Source: Streptomyces zingiberis
GTDB taxonomy: Bacteria; Actinomycetota; Actinomycetes; Streptomycetales; Streptomycetaceae
Reading direction: 5' to 3'
NCBI RefSeq assembly: GCF_012034935.1
Contig: NZ_JAATEN010000011.1
Coordinates: 1 to 64,000 of the forward strand
DNA length: 64,000 nt
The notes under the pieces are model-generated. The model made no database searches, was not told the origin of the DNA, and was given only the letters and a program-made list of their open reading frames with translations. A program made the position numbers and the translations under genes. Below, piece after piece: positions 63,838 through 64,000 of this stretch (position 1 is its first letter; each line of letters begins with the position of its first letter).

Positions 63838-64000
63838 TCAGCCCGACGTGGCGAGCACCAGCGGCAGGACCGGCCCGCCGCCCTCCTGACGGAGCAGGCG
63901 GGCGGCTACCGCGAGGGTCCAGCCGGATTCGGTGTAGTCGTCCACGAGCAGCAGCGGTCCGGGAGCACCGGCCAGCGCCTCGCTCAGTTCCCCGGGGACG
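63838..64000 (-). CDS. 3' end of a gene with phosphoribosyltransferase-like C-terminus (probably a recQ fusion)
   Basis: The last 54 codons of a gene that enters from the right edge read VPGELSEALAG, then PLLLVDDYTESGWTLAVAAR, then VLPLVLATSG and a stop. LLVDDYTESGWT is the PRPP-loop type motif of a phosphoribosyltransferase. In Streptomyces this sits at the C-terminus of a RecQ-type helicase at this position. No helicase motif is inside the window, so the fusion is inferred from gene order. Confidence 0.7.
   Translation of the reverse strand, partial: VPGELSEALAGAPGPLLLVDDYTESGWTLAVAARLLRQEGGGPVLPLVLATSG

Overview
The window is high-GC actinobacterial chromosome and almost certainly Streptomyces. 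The codon use, the many GTG starts, the tandem hairpin terminators and the gene order (osaCAB, ftsK, rimO, pgsA, clgR, lhr/nei2, recAX, gluABCD/gluRK, miaB, miaA, dapF, rshA, hflX, dinG, lexA, nrdRJ, rnhB) match, from memory, the conserved core block of S. coelicolor around SCO5746 to SCO5815. No insertion sequence, prophage, CRISPR array or biosynthetic megacluster was seen. The only accessory-looking genes are an FAD hydroxylase, a lone IucA/IucC-type synthetase and an AraC-family regulator.

Layout. 1 to 10.6 kb: a DegT-like protein that has lost its PLP-binding parts, tRNA-Thr(GGT), and the osmotic-stress locus osaC (reverse) facing osaA-osaB. 10.6 to 18.8 kb: cell division and envelope genes (ftsK, a RodZ-like protein, rimO, pgsA), then clgR, a Dps-type protein and a small membrane protein; cinA, expected between pgsA and clgR, is absent. 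18.8 to 28.5 kb: nei2-like glycosylase and the giant helicase lhr (reverse), a DUF3046 protein, an AI-2E-type membrane protein with a polyglycine tail, and recA-recX with a LexA-type box in the promoter. 28.6 to 37.8 kb: an FAD hydroxylase, the glutamate importer gluABCD (reverse) diverging from the GluR-GluK two-component pair, and a TAXI-type solute-binding protein convergent with gluK. 37.9 to 47.3 kb: miaB, a LigB-like protein, miaA, a membrane protein, dapF, the RelA/SpoT homologue rshA, and hflX. 47.4 to 58.6 kb: a trypsin-like lipoprotein, the lone siderophore-type synthetase, dinG, lexA and nrdR-nrdJ. 58.6 to 64 kb: a YdbC-family protein, an ADP-ribosylglycohydrolase, rnhB, a conserved hypothetical protein, an AraC regulator, and the 3' end of a gene with a phosphoribosyltransferase-like C-terminus, probably the Streptomyces recQ fusion.

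Themes. DNA repair and the SOS response (recA, recX, lexA, dinG, lhr, nei2), dNTP supply (nrdRJ), tRNA and ribosome modification (miaA, miaB, rimO, hflX) and stress signalling (osaCAB, dps, clgR, rshA) dominate. Many genes carry a -10 hexamer 6 to 10 nt before the start codon, so leaderless or near-leaderless transcription looks common here. The most interesting combination is the glutamate uptake and sensing locus with an adjacent, permease-less, membrane-anchored TAXI binding protein, which I propose may be a ligand-presenting partner of GluK. Other second-look items are the PLP-less DegT protein, the cinA gap, a perfect 18-bp dyad upstream of hflX, a 10-bp iteron upstream of gluR, and the stand-alone siderophore synthetase.
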